A DNA stretch of 64,000 nt from JAAZBG01 sp964390065 (GCA_964390065.1 CAYMGX010000001.1:1-64000), one strand, 5' to 3'. Shown: positions 36,101 to 44,886, counted from the stretch's first letter. A program made the numbers and translations. The notes: generated by a model not told the origin, from the sequence alone.

Positions 36101-36382
36101 TGGAACAATCTTGGCGCGATTTACGGGAAAAAAGGGGATATTGATAATGCCGAGAAAGCTTATTTCAAAGCAGTTGAGAAAAAACATGATATTCCTGAAA
36201 CTTATGCAAATCTGGTAAATTTATATATTGAACTTGAAGAATTTTCCAAAGCAAAACAATGGATTATTAAAGGGATCGGGCATAATCCTGACAGCCCGTT
36301 ACTTGTTGACATGAGAGAACGAATTACCACTGCTGAGAAAAAAGCTGCAAATAAAAAGCAGGAAGCAGTGAGAACAAAGTAG
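33161..36382 (+). CDS. Large secreted TPR-repeat protein
   Basis: The 1073-residue protein begins with a signal peptide (MRLIRGCVLILSIVFWVFSEE). It then consists of tetratricopeptide repeats throughout, roughly 25 or more units. Clear examples are AMRSFNEAISFYPDYDDAIN, AEYYFEQGLQQYPKDGILRY, ALEYYKKASTLKNDKELQIN and AYNLDDIEESWKYYQKAKGQ. It ends in a lysine/alanine-rich tail. It is probably a periplasmic scaffold for protein complexes; there is no catalytic domain. The ATG lies inside the end of the HAD gene behind GGAGG. The length and overlap point to a dedicated two-gene operon of unknown role. Confidence 0.88.
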   Translation: MRLIRGCVLILSIVFWVFSEEFQFNIDLKDSSALPAALFKAVNDAYDANVKGLGQLDKGDLDGAMRSFNEAISFYPDYDDAINNRGVVYYRKGLISDAKKVWEELASRKPEYAIASYNIALIYIAERNSTMAERLFERAVKYNKNFVEAYVRYGALLLQIGKKEAGLELLRKAYKLSPDYQDAWNFYAHGLIVTGDTAAAIAVLKKKEDNPESLKMRGLIEATRKNYSAATAFLTRAVSLGASPSMLVELATIHTENGKCKEALETFRKYFSLNVVHDADAWLMAGIAAKECNDLTQAEYYFEQGLQQYPKDGILRYNLGQVYFHNQKGDKAETIWSQLTDTLNDPSLFYMRAINARQKGKLDQAEAYIKKAIELDDRPEYDDFLGVVFHKKGDDKVAGEYFKKALKKNPELRSAQLNLALISGKGENLNAIIAAHEQEMKTCTPDTCEDMALQLSVLYYHSKNIKKAIDVILAIKESDRGESACRHLAIYYKEINEWNKAIEILENGSKRLVYDVQTEYELADAYLLAGKFQKAVEKFSALIPKWTSNPWRLYYQAGYAYLEQNNLTKAKELFEKSMKSKNDNVAARGLLAFVLNKLGNAADARVLWEKNLKDDPDNPALWINMGLSFEKDGKYLDALEYYKKASTLKNDKELQINVGNAYMGLERYTDALEAYNQALSTSKRDLAAYNIFLVARKKKDKDRADKMVSVLQSEFQSSSLTKRAQSEYALWNNDTTKAIAILESISDKDGGDFISLALLAAMKGQKSKALGYLDKVTPDEQNRKQIENVRAQIAFSDGNYEQALTIMKSAGDTSFVTKYNTALTAYNAKRYGDALAIAQSISGGASGSDKADVCRIAGNAAFALKQWSVAKQWYLQLSSIEPRNPVVLFNIAVAAYNLDDIEESWKYYQKAKGQNPSIYNKDIETRYASTQLKTEASAVHYDSADLWYNKAVEFQTAGDDSSAELMYKKVVEKDPLYSLAWNNLGAIYGKKGDIDNAEKAYFKAVEKKHDIPETYANLVNLYIELEEFSKAKQWIIKGIGHNPDSPLLVDMRERITTAEKKAANKKQEAVRTK

Positions 36383-36385
36383 AGG

Positions 36386-36470
36386 TTAAGGCTAAGGAAT
36401 CGGAGGAGGGGAATTTACTGCAATTTATTGTCTTCCTCAACCTCAGCCTCAATCTTATCCTTAGCCTCAA
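36386..36470. terminator. Hexamer-repeat inverted repeat between convergent genes
   Basis: Arms at 36386-36398 and 36458-36470 form a 13-bp stem with one G-U pair. The right part consists of imperfect CTCARY hexamers repeated about six times, and the left of related AAGG/GAGG units. It probably terminates the TPR gene (plus) and the PPDK-like gene (minus), whose stop codon lies in the right arm. Confidence 0.6.
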
Positions 36471-39148
36471 TAAATAACAAGTTCATCAGGTTTGAAGCGA
36501 TCGGTAGCATTCGTTTTTAAAGAATTATCAGCGATTGCTATCGTTCCTTGTTTTGCATTCATTCTAACATACATTCCGCTACGTAAACGCGCGCCGGCAT
36601 CTTTTACACCAATTATTACCGGTATCCCAAGCTCGCGGGCGATAATTGCATAATTGGAATAAAGATTATTATTTTCTATAATTACTCCCCGGACATTTTT
36701 ATCAGGGATTGAAAATGTCGGGTAAAAACCTGATAGCACTATAATTTTCCCTGCATTTCTTGATAACTCTGCAGGTTGATATGACATACAGATTTCACCT
36801 TCTGCATGGCCACCACAAACGCCATTTCCCCGAATCTGGCTTGATGCCGTGATCGATTTATTACTCGTTTTACCAGTTGATGTCTGATTGAGCCAGTAAA
36901 TCGGGCCATTGGTTACAATGCGTGATGGCGGTTCGATCTGGCGGAAATATTTATATTGTTCTTTTCTTTGGGCAATTAACGTTCTGATATTGATATTCTC
37001 ATTATTGCTGGAAAAAAGTTTTGGGAGCATCTTAAAATCAAGATAGAATATATCATCGTTTTTTTCAATAAGTCCTTTACGCGTGAGATCTTCTCCGATA
37101 CCGGAAAACATGACTTTCACGATTGCATAAATTCGTGATTTATACGAATTGATCATCACACGGTTCTTAATTGTTTTACGCGTGAGTTCGAGTGTTTTTT
37201 TGTATACTATTCTTTTAATTCCAGTAAGTTTTTTATCAACGAATTGCTCTGCCTGCAAACGTCGTTCTTCACCGGATTGTTTTTTATGTACAGAATTGGA
37301 ACCTGCACGTTTATGATACGCACCTACGTAACTAACCGACAATCTTGAATGAATGGATTCATGGCTGTTTATGGAATCCGGAAGAACAGGTTCAGTATCT
37401 GTAGTGGCATCATTTTGCAGTATATCTGATTGTTGTATGAACTCAGCGATTTTTGATAACTCTGAATGTGTATCTGTCACCGGAACGTTTTTGACATATA
37501 ATAAATCTTTGTAAAACTGTGATGGCACTTTGTCAAACCAGTGCGTGGTCAGGAATCGATAGGCCCTGAAATACACCATTGACAAATAATTGTTAATAGC
37601 AGGTGCCTTCCAGTTTGAAAAAACATTTTTCTCAAATTCTTTATAATGTGAATAGATATCAAATGCAGTCATTGATAAATAGTCAAGTTTACAAAAATAA
37701 TTACACTTCTGTTCACATTTTTCCTGAAATTTTTTCATGAAACCGGGAAAAGAGAAATGGTATCTGATAAATGAAATATTGCTGATCAATCGTCTGAATC
37801 CGGATACTTCAACCGAATCTTTTAATGATTCGTTTTTATCAATACTTAATTTATCAAAACCATGCTGTCCCGTTGTAAAGTCAAGATAGGCAGTGCGGGC
37901 ACGTTTTGCCGGAAGTATTACCGATGTTAAACGATACAGGTTTAAAACGTTGTAATAAGTTCTTCCAAAAATTGTACAGAGAATATTTTCAAGATAAGGG
38001 TCAATTTTACTTATCTGTTTCTTTGACATGTGCATTGCTTTACAAATCTGCAAAAAAGAATTGTATGACACATGACGAATAAAGCCGAACACTAAAGGGT
38101 AAGTCAGTTGATTTCTATTATCTGTAACTGCATGGTGATCGCCGGGTTGACTATCGTAATTTTCAGTATGTTTTAGCAGGTTTACCTGAAGCAGGCTAAA
38201 ACCATCCTGATTTGTCCATGCCCATTCGATGAGAATATGTGAATTGTAAATAGCTTCAACTTTTTTCGCCAGTTGAGCAAGATCAATAATTTCCTGATAC
38301 GAGAGGCATGATGCCGATTTGAGATTGTCTGGGACCGGACGGCGTTCAACAGCTGTCATGGCATGATTGACAAGTGCCTGAGAAGTCTTGGATATTATTG
38401 AAAGAAGACTTATTCTGTCGGTTTCTTTAATTACCTTATATGTATCAGTGTCTGAAATACCTTGCTGTATTCCTGTACAAAACCCATATGATGCATTAAT
38501 GGTAATGCTTGATGAATCACCGGTAAGAAGGTCTGCGGTTGTGATTATGCCACTTTTTAATGGGAAAATCATCTCTTGAAGAATTACCGCGATCTCAAAT
38601 GATGAAGCAGTAATTTCCAATTTATGCGCAATACGATAATTGATTGCAGAAGCGGAAAACACTGACAGCCAGCATTCTTTTATTGATGTAATCAATTTTA
38701 CAGTGTCGGAAACCAGAAGAAACGACTGGTGCTGACCTGCAAAAGAAAGATGTTCATCATTGGAAGCAACTGACGAACGGACTACGATCTGATGTGATTG
38801 CAGAGAATCGTATGCACTAAGAATTTCCTGATAAATATCTCCGGGAATTTCTGCTTCATGAATAACTTTTCTGATAAGAGTGGAGGCACTTGATACTGTA
38901 TCCGGATTTCCAGAATCATGAACTATTTGTTTAAGTGAATTTTCAATAATATGACGTATTTCGGAGTACTCAATAAACTGGTTAAAAAGTGATTTCCCAA
39001 GAATAACCCAGGCTGGAACATTCACCTTTTCCCCGGCCAGTTTGTATAATGAAAATCCTTTTACCCCGGACTCTTTTCGGGCTTTATTCTCATGAGTATT
39101 TGATGTAATGATCATACTGTACTCCCATTTTTCAGATGCGTTCATCAT
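36467..39148 (-). CDS. PPDK/PEP-synthase-like protein lacking the catalytic histidine
   Basis: The 893-residue protein has an N-terminal PPDK ATP-grasp domain (about residues 25-345: GVKGFSLYKLAGEKVNVPAW, then VVRSSVASNDEHLSFAGQHQ). A long unassigned middle follows (about 350-780). The C-terminus is a PEP-utiliser swivelling domain (about 795-880: GVCGGHAEGEICMS, then LYSNYAIIARELGIPVIIG). In true members this motif reads TSH or LSH and the His carries phosphate; here the codon is AAT, giving Asn. The arrangement recalls rifampicin phosphotransferase and PEP synthase, but phosphotransfer by the normal route looks impossible. It overlaps the alpha/beta-hydrolase gene by 4 bp. Confidence 0.8.
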   Translation of the reverse strand: MMNASEKWEYSMIITSNTHENKARKESGVKGFSLYKLAGEKVNVPAWVILGKSLFNQFIEYSEIRHIIENSLKQIVHDSGNPDTVSSASTLIRKVIHEAEIPGDIYQEILSAYDSLQSHQIVVRSSVASNDEHLSFAGQHQSFLLVSDTVKLITSIKECWLSVFSASAINYRIAHKLEITASSFEIAVILQEMIFPLKSGIITTADLLTGDSSSITINASYGFCTGIQQGISDTDTYKVIKETDRISLLSIISKTSQALVNHAMTAVERRPVPDNLKSASCLSYQEIIDLAQLAKKVEAIYNSHILIEWAWTNQDGFSLLQVNLLKHTENYDSQPGDHHAVTDNRNQLTYPLVFGFIRHVSYNSFLQICKAMHMSKKQISKIDPYLENILCTIFGRTYYNVLNLYRLTSVILPAKRARTAYLDFTTGQHGFDKLSIDKNESLKDSVEVSGFRRLISNISFIRYHFSFPGFMKKFQEKCEQKCNYFCKLDYLSMTAFDIYSHYKEFEKNVFSNWKAPAINNYLSMVYFRAYRFLTTHWFDKVPSQFYKDLLYVKNVPVTDTHSELSKIAEFIQQSDILQNDATTDTEPVLPDSINSHESIHSRLSVSYVGAYHKRAGSNSVHKKQSGEERRLQAEQFVDKKLTGIKRIVYKKTLELTRKTIKNRVMINSYKSRIYAIVKVMFSGIGEDLTRKGLIEKNDDIFYLDFKMLPKLFSSNNENINIRTLIAQRKEQYKYFRQIEPPSRIVTNGPIYWLNQTSTGKTSNKSITASSQIRGNGVCGGHAEGEICMSYQPAELSRNAGKIIVLSGFYPTFSIPDKNVRGVIIENNNLYSNYAIIARELGIPVIIGVKDAGARLRSGMYVRMNAKQGTIAIADNSLKTNATDRFKPDELVIY

Positions 39149-40041
39149 GCGCTATACGGCGATGATTCCCGGGATTGACATCTAAACTGATTCTTATCAA
39201 CATTTATAGAACGTTGAGTAATCTGTTTCAATATCCGGGCAATCTGGTGTACATGCGTCTTTAAAATATCATGATTTCCACCATTAATGTAGTGATAAAA
39301 AACATTACGATTTATTGCATTGATCAGCTCCTGTGACTGCTGGCAATGAATAGTGGTGTCACTTGTACCGGCAATTACATGAACCGGAGTATCAAGTTCT
39401 GCAATAAGTCGAAGTATAGACGCATATGAAATTTCCTGATGTTCAGTTTTTTCATACAAACCACAAAAATATAATAGTGACTTTTTCAATAAAGAGTGTT
39501 TATCAGAATAAGAACTATCATAATTATTCCTGCTTATATCTGATATGCTATTTTCGATTTTCATCAGGATTTTTTTTATCAATCCTGCAATCAAACGGCT
39601 TTTTGTTGACAACGCAGATTTGCTGCTGTTAAGAATGTAGGGTGATATCAGGATAATCAGTTCAATATTGGAATGATTTTTCGCATAGTATTCAAGCAGT
39701 TCCCGGCACCCCCATGAATATCCGGTCAATACCTGATTTTCCCGTTGCGCCACACAATCAAGAAATGTGTTTGAAAATCCGGGGTAATTTTTTCTTGGAT
39801 ATGCATGTAGTGAAATATCGGGAATCAGTTTATTCAGTTCATTGAAGTCTTCTTTACATCCAGGAGATCCATGAAAACATACAAGCGTATTACTTGATGC
39901 AGTAATTTCTTTCCGTGATGGCAACACTGAATCTGGTGAAAATACATCACAAAGTTGCTGCCTGTGAATCGTATCTACAGTCCTGTAATAAAGGTCTCTG
40001 CTGATAACGCCTTTATCAAGGCTTGAAAAGGTTGCATTCAT
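39145..40041 (-). CDS. Alpha/beta-hydrolase, partner of the PPDK-like gene
   Basis: The product (298 residues from ATG 40041) has the alpha/beta-hydrolase features: the oxyanion-region motif VCFHGSPGCKEDF, the nucleophile elbow GYSWGC (GxSxG), a likely acid in VIAGTSDTTIH, and the catalytic His in GGNHDILK. The substrate is unknown. The start is uncertain: the frame is open to 40356, and an ATG at 40209 with GGA upstream would add a hydrophobic segment that could be a membrane anchor. The stop overlaps the next gene as ATGA, so the two are translationally coupled and probably act in one pathway. Confidence 0.7.
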   Translation of the reverse strand: MNATFSSLDKGVISRDLYYRTVDTIHRQQLCDVFSPDSVLPSRKEITASSNTLVCFHGSPGCKEDFNELNKLIPDISLHAYPRKNYPGFSNTFLDCVAQRENQVLTGYSWGCRELLEYYAKNHSNIELIILISPYILNSSKSALSTKSRLIAGLIKKILMKIENSISDISRNNYDSSYSDKHSLLKKSLLYFCGLYEKTEHQEISYASILRLIAELDTPVHVIAGTSDTTIHCQQSQELINAINRNVFYHYINGGNHDILKTHVHQIARILKQITQRSINVDKNQFRCQSRESSPYSA

Positions 40042-40760
40042 AAAATGTTGAAATCCTGATGTGTGTGAATAGAACCAAATGCCGTGATAATGTAAAGCAT
40101 AAAGTATGCCATTACAATATATACTGTAAAGAATATTACTGCTATTTAAATGGAAAAAATGTAAGTAGTTGATAAATAAAAGAAAACATACATAAATATC
40201 TAAATACATACCAACAGATCCTGGTGATACATTGTAAACATGACATTGTGGATGAAAAAATTTATTGCTGTGTTTTTGCGACTCGGCAGAAGTGTAGTCG
40301 CATTTTTGCAACACCGTCAGATTTGTCACATAGTGCGTAATAAATTGAGCATACATCTTGACAAATGGTAATGCAGGTGAGGTAATCAGGATGTTATACT
40401 ATTCTCTTAGTTGAAATTTTTGATAAGACAAGCTTAAAATGTATGAAATTGACTTTGTTGGAATAAGAAAGCATACTGCATTATAAAAAAATAAATAAAA
40501 TTAAAAAACTGGTTCAAAAATGTATCGCTATTTGTAATGGTATTAATTATAATGAGATAAGCTTGTTTCAAAACTGTATTTATATTTACATAAAATAATT
40601 TATTGCCTTATCACACCAGAATTGAAATGATTTTTTATTGCAAAAATACACAAAATGATTTAATTTAGTAGTGTTATAGTAATTTGTGGTACAAAAATGT
40701 ATTGTATAGTAGCGAAATAATAAAACTTTTAAATAACTTAAACTTTTCAGAAAGGTGCTT
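40042..40760. other. AT-rich region upstream of glnN
   Basis: The part at 40357-40760 is strongly A/T-rich and non-coding, and should hold the glnN promoter and nitrogen control sites. Many TATAAT-like stretches make any choice arbitrary. The part at 40042-40356 may encode an N-terminal extension of the hydrolase. Confidence 0.4.
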
Positions 40761-42956
40761 ATGAGCAGTCGTTTTGAAGTTACACAGTTGATTGAGCCGG
40801 TTCAGGTAGTGAAGAATGGTCTTCCGACACAGGTTTCCAGTTACTATGGAATGAACACATTCAGTGAAGCCACCATGCAGAAAATGATGTCTGAGAAGAC
40901 ATTTAAGGCGTTTAAAAAGTGGCAGGATGAGGGTGTCGTGATCACTCCGGGACAGGCTGATGAAATTGCACAAGCCATGAAAGAATGGGCGATATCAAAA
41001 GGGGCGACATCATATACACACTGGTTCCAGCCAATGACTGGACTCACTGCCGAAAAGCATGATTCCTTTATAAATATAAATACCAGTGGATGCGTTATCG
41101 AAAAATTCACAGGAAGCAAGCTTATTCAGGGTGAACCGGATGCGTCATCATTTCCTTCTGGCGGAATCCGCGCGACATTTGAAGCTCGTGGTTATACAGC
41201 CTGGGATCCATCATCACCAGCCTTTATTACTGAGGTCGAACTTGGAAAAACATTGACTATTCCGACAATTTTCATCTCTTATACAGGTGAAGCCCTTGAT
41301 AAAAAGCTACCACTTCTTCGCTCTGATGCCGCAATCAACAAAGCAGCCGTTGAACTTTTGAAACTTTTCGGTCAAACAGATGTTAAGCAGGTATATTCAA
41401 CATGCGGACCAGAACAGGAATATTTTCTCGTTGATGAAGCATATTATCGTATGCGTTCTGATCTTCTTCTTACAGGTCGTACACTTGTTGGTGCGCAATC
41501 TCCAAAGGGTCAGCAGCTTGAGGATCAGTATTTTGGTTCTATCAAAGACCGTGTCCTGAATTATATGCATGATGTATCAATTGAAGCATTCAAGCTTGGT
41601 ATTCCAGTAACAACACGTCATAATGAGGTTGCTCCTCACCAGTATGAATTTGCTCCGATTTTTGAGCGATCAAACATCGCAGCAGATCATAATCAGCAGC
41701 TAATGGATGTAATGAAGAAGGTTGCACATCGTCATGGTCTGGTCTGCCTTCTCCACGAGAAACCATTTGCCGGTGTTAACGGAAGCGGAAAACATCTCAA
41801 CTGGTCACTGGCTGATGACAAAGGGAACAATCTTCTTAACCCTGGTGATACACCCGAAGAGAATATCTGTTTTCTGGCTGTGCTTACAGCAGTGATTCAT
41901 GCAGTGTACACTCATTCAGATCTTCTTAGAGCAGCGGTTGCATTTGCAGGAAATGAACATCGTCTTGGTGCCAATGAGGCTCCACCGGCTATTGTAAGTG
42001 TTTTCCTTGGTGAACAGTTGACAAATGTTGTAAATATGATCGAAAGTGGAAAAATGGAGAAAGCGAAAAAACAGGATCTTGTTGATCTTGGCGTTAAACT
42101 TCTTCCAAAATTCATGAAAGACACAACAGATAGAAACAGAACGTCTCCGTTTGCATTTACCGGTCAGAAGTTTGAATTCCGTGCACTTGGCAGCTCAATG
42201 AACATTGCAACATCTATAGCAGTTGTCAATTCTATAGTTGCAGATTCAGTGTGTATTGTTACCGAAAGAGTTAAGGCGGAGATGAAGAAGAACGACAACT
42301 TCAATGCTGTTGTACTTAAAGTTCTTCAGGGCCTTATAAAAGAGTCAAAAGCGATTCTTTTTGAGGGTAACAATTATTCAGAGGAGTGGGTTAAAGAGGC
42401 TGCAAAACGCGGACTTCCAAATATAGCATCAACACCCGAAGCGCTCAAGGCATTTATCAAACCGAAAGCAATTGATCTGTTTGAACGTCAGGGTGTTTTC
42501 TCTAAAGTAGAACTTCAGGCACGGTATACCATCTATCTTGAGATATATGAAAAAATGCTTGATATTGAGGCAAAGTGTCTTGCTGAAATTGTAAAAACTC
42601 AGTTGCTTCCAGTGGCTTACGATTATCAGACAGATCTTGCACATAGTCTTGAAATGCTCAAGGATGTTATCGATTCAAAGATCGCATCAATTGTCGATGG
42701 CGCGTTTAATGACAGAAAAGAGGCATTTGAAGTACTTACAGCAGATATTTATTATATCAGTAAGAATCTCAAGGCACTTGATGAAGCTCTTCATAAGGCA
42801 CATTCGATGGATCTTGAAGCGAAAACTGCATTTTTCTTCAATGAAATCAAAGCTCACATGGCTCATATCAGAAAACATGTCGATGCTCTTGAATGTACTA
42901 TGCCGGATGCTGTATGGCCACTTCCGAAATATAGAGAAATGCTCTTTATTGAGTAA
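40761..42956 (+). CDS. glnN: Glutamine synthetase type III (GlnN)
   Basis: GSIII makes glutamine from glutamate, ammonia and ATP. The 731-residue length is diagnostic, since GSI is about 470. The N-terminus has VSSYYGMNTFSEATM and SYTHWFQPMTGLTAEKHDSF. The catalytic core has YSTCGPEQEYFLVDE, PVTTRHNEVAPHQYEFAPIF and GVNGSGKHLNWSL, followed by RLGANEAPPAIVSVFLG. The enzyme is a cytoplasmic dodecamer. The ATG at 40761 is chosen because AAAGG is well spaced; a GTG two codons upstream overlaps that site. A strong terminator follows. GSIII occurs in Bacteroidetes, cyanobacteria and Fibrobacterota. Confidence 0.97.
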   Translation: MSSRFEVTQLIEPVQVVKNGLPTQVSSYYGMNTFSEATMQKMMSEKTFKAFKKWQDEGVVITPGQADEIAQAMKEWAISKGATSYTHWFQPMTGLTAEKHDSFININTSGCVIEKFTGSKLIQGEPDASSFPSGGIRATFEARGYTAWDPSSPAFITEVELGKTLTIPTIFISYTGEALDKKLPLLRSDAAINKAAVELLKLFGQTDVKQVYSTCGPEQEYFLVDEAYYRMRSDLLLTGRTLVGAQSPKGQQLEDQYFGSIKDRVLNYMHDVSIEAFKLGIPVTTRHNEVAPHQYEFAPIFERSNIAADHNQQLMDVMKKVAHRHGLVCLLHEKPFAGVNGSGKHLNWSLADDKGNNLLNPGDTPEENICFLAVLTAVIHAVYTHSDLLRAAVAFAGNEHRLGANEAPPAIVSVFLGEQLTNVVNMIESGKMEKAKKQDLVDLGVKLLPKFMKDTTDRNRTSPFAFTGQKFEFRALGSSMNIATSIAVVNSIVADSVCIVTERVKAEMKKNDNFNAVVLKVLQGLIKESKAILFEGNNYSEEWVKEAAKRGLPNIASTPEALKAFIKPKAIDLFERQGVFSKVELQARYTIYLEIYEKMLDIEAKCLAEIVKTQLLPVAYDYQTDLAHSLEMLKDVIDSKIASIVDGAFNDRKEAFEVLTADIYYISKNLKALDEALHKAHSMDLEAKTAFFFNEIKAHMAHIRKHVDALECTMPDAVWPLPKYREMLFIE

Positions 42957-42988
42957 GTTTTACACTTAGTATTATTGTTATCAAAGAG

Positions 42989-43021
42989 TTGCCGTAGAGA
43001 CAGAACGTGTCTCTGCGGCAA
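42989..43021 (+). terminator. Intrinsic terminator of glnN
   Basis: A 14-bp stem (ttgccgtagagaca/tgtctctgcggcaa, one mismatched or wobble pair) with a 5-nt loop is followed by TTTTCTTAT, about 30 bp after the glnN stop. Confidence 0.88.
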
Positions 43022-43056
43022 TTTTCTTATATGCTTATACATTGCGTGGAGTCCAA

Positions 43057-43153
43057 ATGTCCACACTTTATCGCATAATTAGCAATAAAAAGAGTGTTTT
43101 TGCTGTTTGCTCTATATATGTTATGGAGCATTACGGACTGGCATATGTCCACA
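43057..43153. repeat. Direct repeat ATGTCCACA upstream of the esterase gene
   Basis: ATGTCCACA occurs at 43057-43065 and 43145-43153, with similar T-rich flanks, in the 240 bp before the esterase gene. The second copy overlaps a GGAC-N8-GTCC dyad. These may be binding sites for a regulator; the evidence is only the repetition. Confidence 0.35.
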
Positions 43154-43199
43154 TTTTGAATTTTTAATTGAATTATATGCATCTAACAAGGGGTAAAAG

Positions 43200-44339
43200 A
43201 TGAATAAGGTGGTTAAACTTGCGACGATTATTGCATTAAGCATTATGTCAATAAGTGTCGCGCAGAATTACAGTTGGAATAATAATCCCGGTTCACTACC
43301 GAGCGGATTTAAGCATGCAACATATAAAAGTACTGCGATGAATGTTGACATCGGTTATAATATATTTCTTCCATCCGATTACAACAGTTCGAGTGAACGC
43401 TATCCTGTTATTTATGCATTGCATGGGATGGGGGGGAATGAAAATGAAGGTCCTGAGCCATATTCCAAAGTTTTACAGAGTGGAATCAACAGTAAAACAT
43501 TTCCACCTGTAATTGTTGTGTTTGTCAACGGACGCGGTAATACGTTTTATAGTGATTCAAAAGATGGATCTGTAAAATGTGAAACAACAATCAGTAAAGA
43601 GCTCATTGCTCATATTGATGCAACCTATCGTACCAATGCCGACAGAACCCAGCGTGCAATTGAGGGCTTTTCCATGGGTGGTTTTGGTGCACTTTTGCAT
43701 GGATTTAAACATACAGAACAATACACAAGTATCAGTACCTATGATGCCGCATTGGTAACATGGGATACAATCAGTCAGCAGCAGTTTGACCAGTCGATTC
43801 CAAGACAGATATTTGGAAGTGACAAACAATATTTTACCGACAATTGCTATCCATTTACATTTGCGAAGAAAAATATTGAAGCTATTAAATCGCTTGGAAT
43901 CAAAGTAAAGATGGTTACCGGAAGTAATGATCTTCAGATGGGACCACTTTACTATTACAACCTGGCAATGCGCGATACACTTACAAAACTGGGATTGAAT
44001 CCTGAATTTAAGATTATACAGGGTGGATCTCATGGTTCGGGAAGAAATGAAACGACAATTAGAGAAAGTATCATCTTCCACACAAACAACTTTAAAACAA
44101 CCGGTATTATTAACAGGCAACCATTATCGTATTCAACAATGTCTGTTTATAAACCGCAGATTATATCTTCTATGTCAACATTTACCGTACCATCAGCATG
44201 GAAGGGTACCATAAGTGCCATCGCTATTTCTGACTTAAAAGGCAGAAATATTGGCCTTGTCGAAATAAACGATATAAAAAGTTTCAGGATACCATCATCG
44301 TTTAGTAACGAAAAACTTCTGATCAGTCCGGTTCGCTGA
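43200..44339 (+). CDS. Secreted esterase of the CE1/esterase D type
   Basis: The 379-residue protein has a signal peptide (MNKVVKLATIIALSIMSISVAQ). A PF00756-type esterase domain follows (about residues 45-295): YPVIYALHGMGGNE, the nucleophile in AIEGFSMGGFGALLHG, a likely Asp in MVTGSNDLQMG, and the His in IIQGGSHGSGRNE. Relatives include acetylxylan and feruloyl esterases that remove side groups from plant xylan, which fits a polysaccharide-degrading bacterium. The C-terminal 60 residues (SDLKGRNIGLVEINDI onward) resemble a divergent type IX-like sorting or Fibrobacter paralogous tail. AAGGGG precedes the ATG. Confidence 0.85.
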   Translation: MNKVVKLATIIALSIMSISVAQNYSWNNNPGSLPSGFKHATYKSTAMNVDIGYNIFLPSDYNSSSERYPVIYALHGMGGNENEGPEPYSKVLQSGINSKTFPPVIVVFVNGRGNTFYSDSKDGSVKCETTISKELIAHIDATYRTNADRTQRAIEGFSMGGFGALLHGFKHTEQYTSISTYDAALVTWDTISQQQFDQSIPRQIFGSDKQYFTDNCYPFTFAKKNIEAIKSLGIKVKMVTGSNDLQMGPLYYYNLAMRDTLTKLGLNPEFKIIQGGSHGSGRNETTIRESIIFHTNNFKTTGIINRQPLSYSTMSVYKPQIISSMSTFTVPSAWKGTISAIAISDLKGRNIGLVEINDIKSFRIPSSFSNEKLLISPVR

Positions 44340-44348
44340 TAACAGGTA

Positions 44349-44397
44349 TTGATTCATACCAGGGTGCATTTTTATAGCACCCTGAGTATGGAATCAA
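44349..44397. terminator. Long bidirectional hairpin between esterase and ferredoxin genes
   Basis: An imperfect stem of about 20 bp (ttgattcataccagggtgc against gcaccctgagtatggaatcaa) with an A/T-rich loop sits between two convergent genes. Confidence 0.75.
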
Positions 44398-44414
44398 GAA
44401 CCTTCATTTACTAC

Positions 44415-44651
44415 TTACACGTCGCCATCATCACCAATTGCACCAACTGGACATCCGGCTTTAGCGTCGTTACACGCTGTGAGTTCGTTTTCACCTGATG
44501 GCTGTTTAAAAACCATTGATGAGCTGCCATCTTTTTTCATTCTGAAATTATCAGGTGCAGTATAGGTACATACCTCACAGCTGATACATGTTTTGTCAAC
44601 ATAATATTTACCAATAACAGAATCGGCGACTTTATTATTTTTATCTGCCAT
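44415..44651 (-). CDS. Single-cluster ferredoxin
   Basis: The 78-residue protein has CISCEVC near residues 22-28 and ACNDAKAGCPVGAIGD near the C-terminus. This is the pattern of small ferredoxins carrying one [4Fe-4S] cluster through CxxCxxC and a distant CP cysteine; a further Cys in between could form a disulphide. The sequence YYVDKTCISCEVCTYTAPDN is typical of the group. It is a soluble electron carrier. It is monocistronic and its redox partner is not in the window. A ribosome-binding site (AAAGGA) lies upstream. Confidence 0.88.
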   Translation of the reverse strand: MADKNNKVADSVIGKYYVDKTCISCEVCTYTAPDNFRMKKDGSSSMVFKQPSGENELTACNDAKAGCPVGAIGDDGDV

Positions 44652-44809
44652 CGAGCAATCCTTTCGATAGGATATGAGTTTGACTTATTTTTCCATAATA
44701 CTTAATAACATCAGTATACTTAAAGCGGATAAGAAAGTATAACTATTTATCCGCTACACTATTCAAACCATATATGAATAGTCGTTAAGGTGTGTGGATT
44801 GTGTACGTC

Positions 44810-44886
44810 ACAGGTACTGTATTGTACTGTCCCGGCTGATGCCATCTGGCAACACTTTTCGGTATCACTTTGTAGTACAGGTACTG
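44810..44886. promoter_or_regulatory. Repeated ACAGGTACTG elements upstream of TIGR02147 copy 2
   Basis: ACAGGTACTG occurs at 44810-44819 and 44877-44886. The first is followed by tattgtactgt, forming an imperfect inverted repeat; the second lies in agtacaggtact. They lie within 110 bp of the start codon and may be operators. The core differs from the palindrome upstream of copy 1. Confidence 0.4.

Noticed and set aside
36386..36470. Possible CRISPR-like array
   Set aside because: The units are degenerate 6-bp repeats without spacers and no cas genes are present.
43557..44120. 187-residue antisense frame across the esterase gene
   Set aside because: It is antisense to a well-supported esterase with all its catalytic motifs; no start signal.
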